Below are positions 63,949 to 64,000 of a DNA stretch of 64,000 nucleotides, in pieces. A model generated the notes under the pieces. It worked only from the letters and a program-made list of their open reading frames with translations, was not told where the DNA came from and ran no database searches. The number at the start of each line of letters is the position of its first letter. Position 1 is the first letter of the stretch. The stretch comes from Thermodesulfatator sp. (GTDB lineage: Bacteria > Desulfobacterota > Thermodesulfobacteria > Thermodesulfobacteriales > Thermodesulfobacteriaceae). The stretch is from contig JAMOQE010000041.1 in NCBI GenBank assembly GCA_027064165.1, positions 36,653 through 100,652 of the forward strand, given 5' to 3'. A program made the position numbers and the translations under genes.

Positions 63949-63968
63949 GGGCCTTCAGAAGAAGGCCC
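63949..63968 (+). terminator. Hairpin after ruvA, possible terminator
   Basis: A 7-bp stem GGGCCTT/AAGGCCC with a 6-nt loop CAGAAG follows the ruvA stop. The T stretch is about 14 nt further on (ATTTTTTA), so termination may be partial. Confidence 0.6.
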
Positions 63969-64000
63969 GAAGGGAAGGGAGAATTTTTTAATAAATTCCG

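Overview
The window looks like the chromosome of a thermophilic anaerobe, most likely of the Thermodesulfobacteriota (Thermodesulfobacterium/Caldimicrobium-like). The grounds are an H2-linked HdrABC-MvhADG complex, a four-subunit 2-oxoacid:ferredoxin oxidoreductase, a tungsten aldehyde:ferredoxin oxidoreductase, an archaeal-type phosphoglycerate mutase, FolE2, Lys/Glu-rich proteins, AT-rich DNA and a Gram-negative porin with a signal peptide. No rRNA gene is present, so the placement is inference.

Layout: 1-3093, an Mrp-type Fe-S carrier (cut by the window edge), a metallo-beta-lactamase-fold protein and two ferredoxin-containing MinD-like ATPases in one tight operon. 3290-9819, promoter, hdrA-hdrC-hdrB-mvhD-mvhG-mvhA and terminator. 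9897-12723, a toxin-antitoxin scar, a hydrogenase maturation protease and a phosphate uptake operon on the minus strand. 12880-17324, tRNAs, queuosine/folate genes, a Fur regulator and Nif3. 17421-23327, a long minus-strand operon (argH, usp, yacG, alr, tatA/B, tatC, apgM). 23526-29688, tungsten enzyme genes with a broken moeB-like gene, then a PD-(D/E)XK ATPase. 29711-32808, tRNA-Gly and por genes. 32899-42917, fabG, siroheme synthesis, Nudix, lon, lysA, queA and serS. 42921-49108, fumarase beta, UPF0280, Rrf2, a porin, guaA and pth. 49323-58589, rplY, prs, ispE, a selenocysteine peroxiredoxin, mutM, rluD and several small coiled-coil proteins. 58596-63943, coaE, ribD, yebC, ruvC and ruvA.

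The main discovery candidate is a set of four genes interrupted by one in-frame TGA each: hdrA (codon 195), mvhD (codon 66), mvhA (codon 64) and an AhpC-type peroxiredoxin (codon 50). In all four the TGA replaces a conserved cysteine, the frame continues with full homology, and a perfect 6-7 bp hairpin follows within 10-16 nt. They are read here as selenoproteins. In the hydrogenase large subunit the selenocysteine sits at the second position of the N-terminal CxxC pair, a ligand expected to bridge Ni and Fe. Known [NiFeSe] enzymes carry it in the C-terminal CxxC instead. The mvhA-mvhD-hdrA series would place selenium at three successive points on the electron path from H2 to the bifurcating flavin.

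Other oddities: alr has no ATG/GTG/TTG before its conserved N-terminus; the tungsten radical SAM maturase gene is fused head-on to a truncated moeB/hesA gene; the selenoperoxiredoxin has lost its usual resolving cysteine; there are several decayed toxin or nucleotidyltransferase genes; and many convergent gene pairs overlap at their 3' ends.
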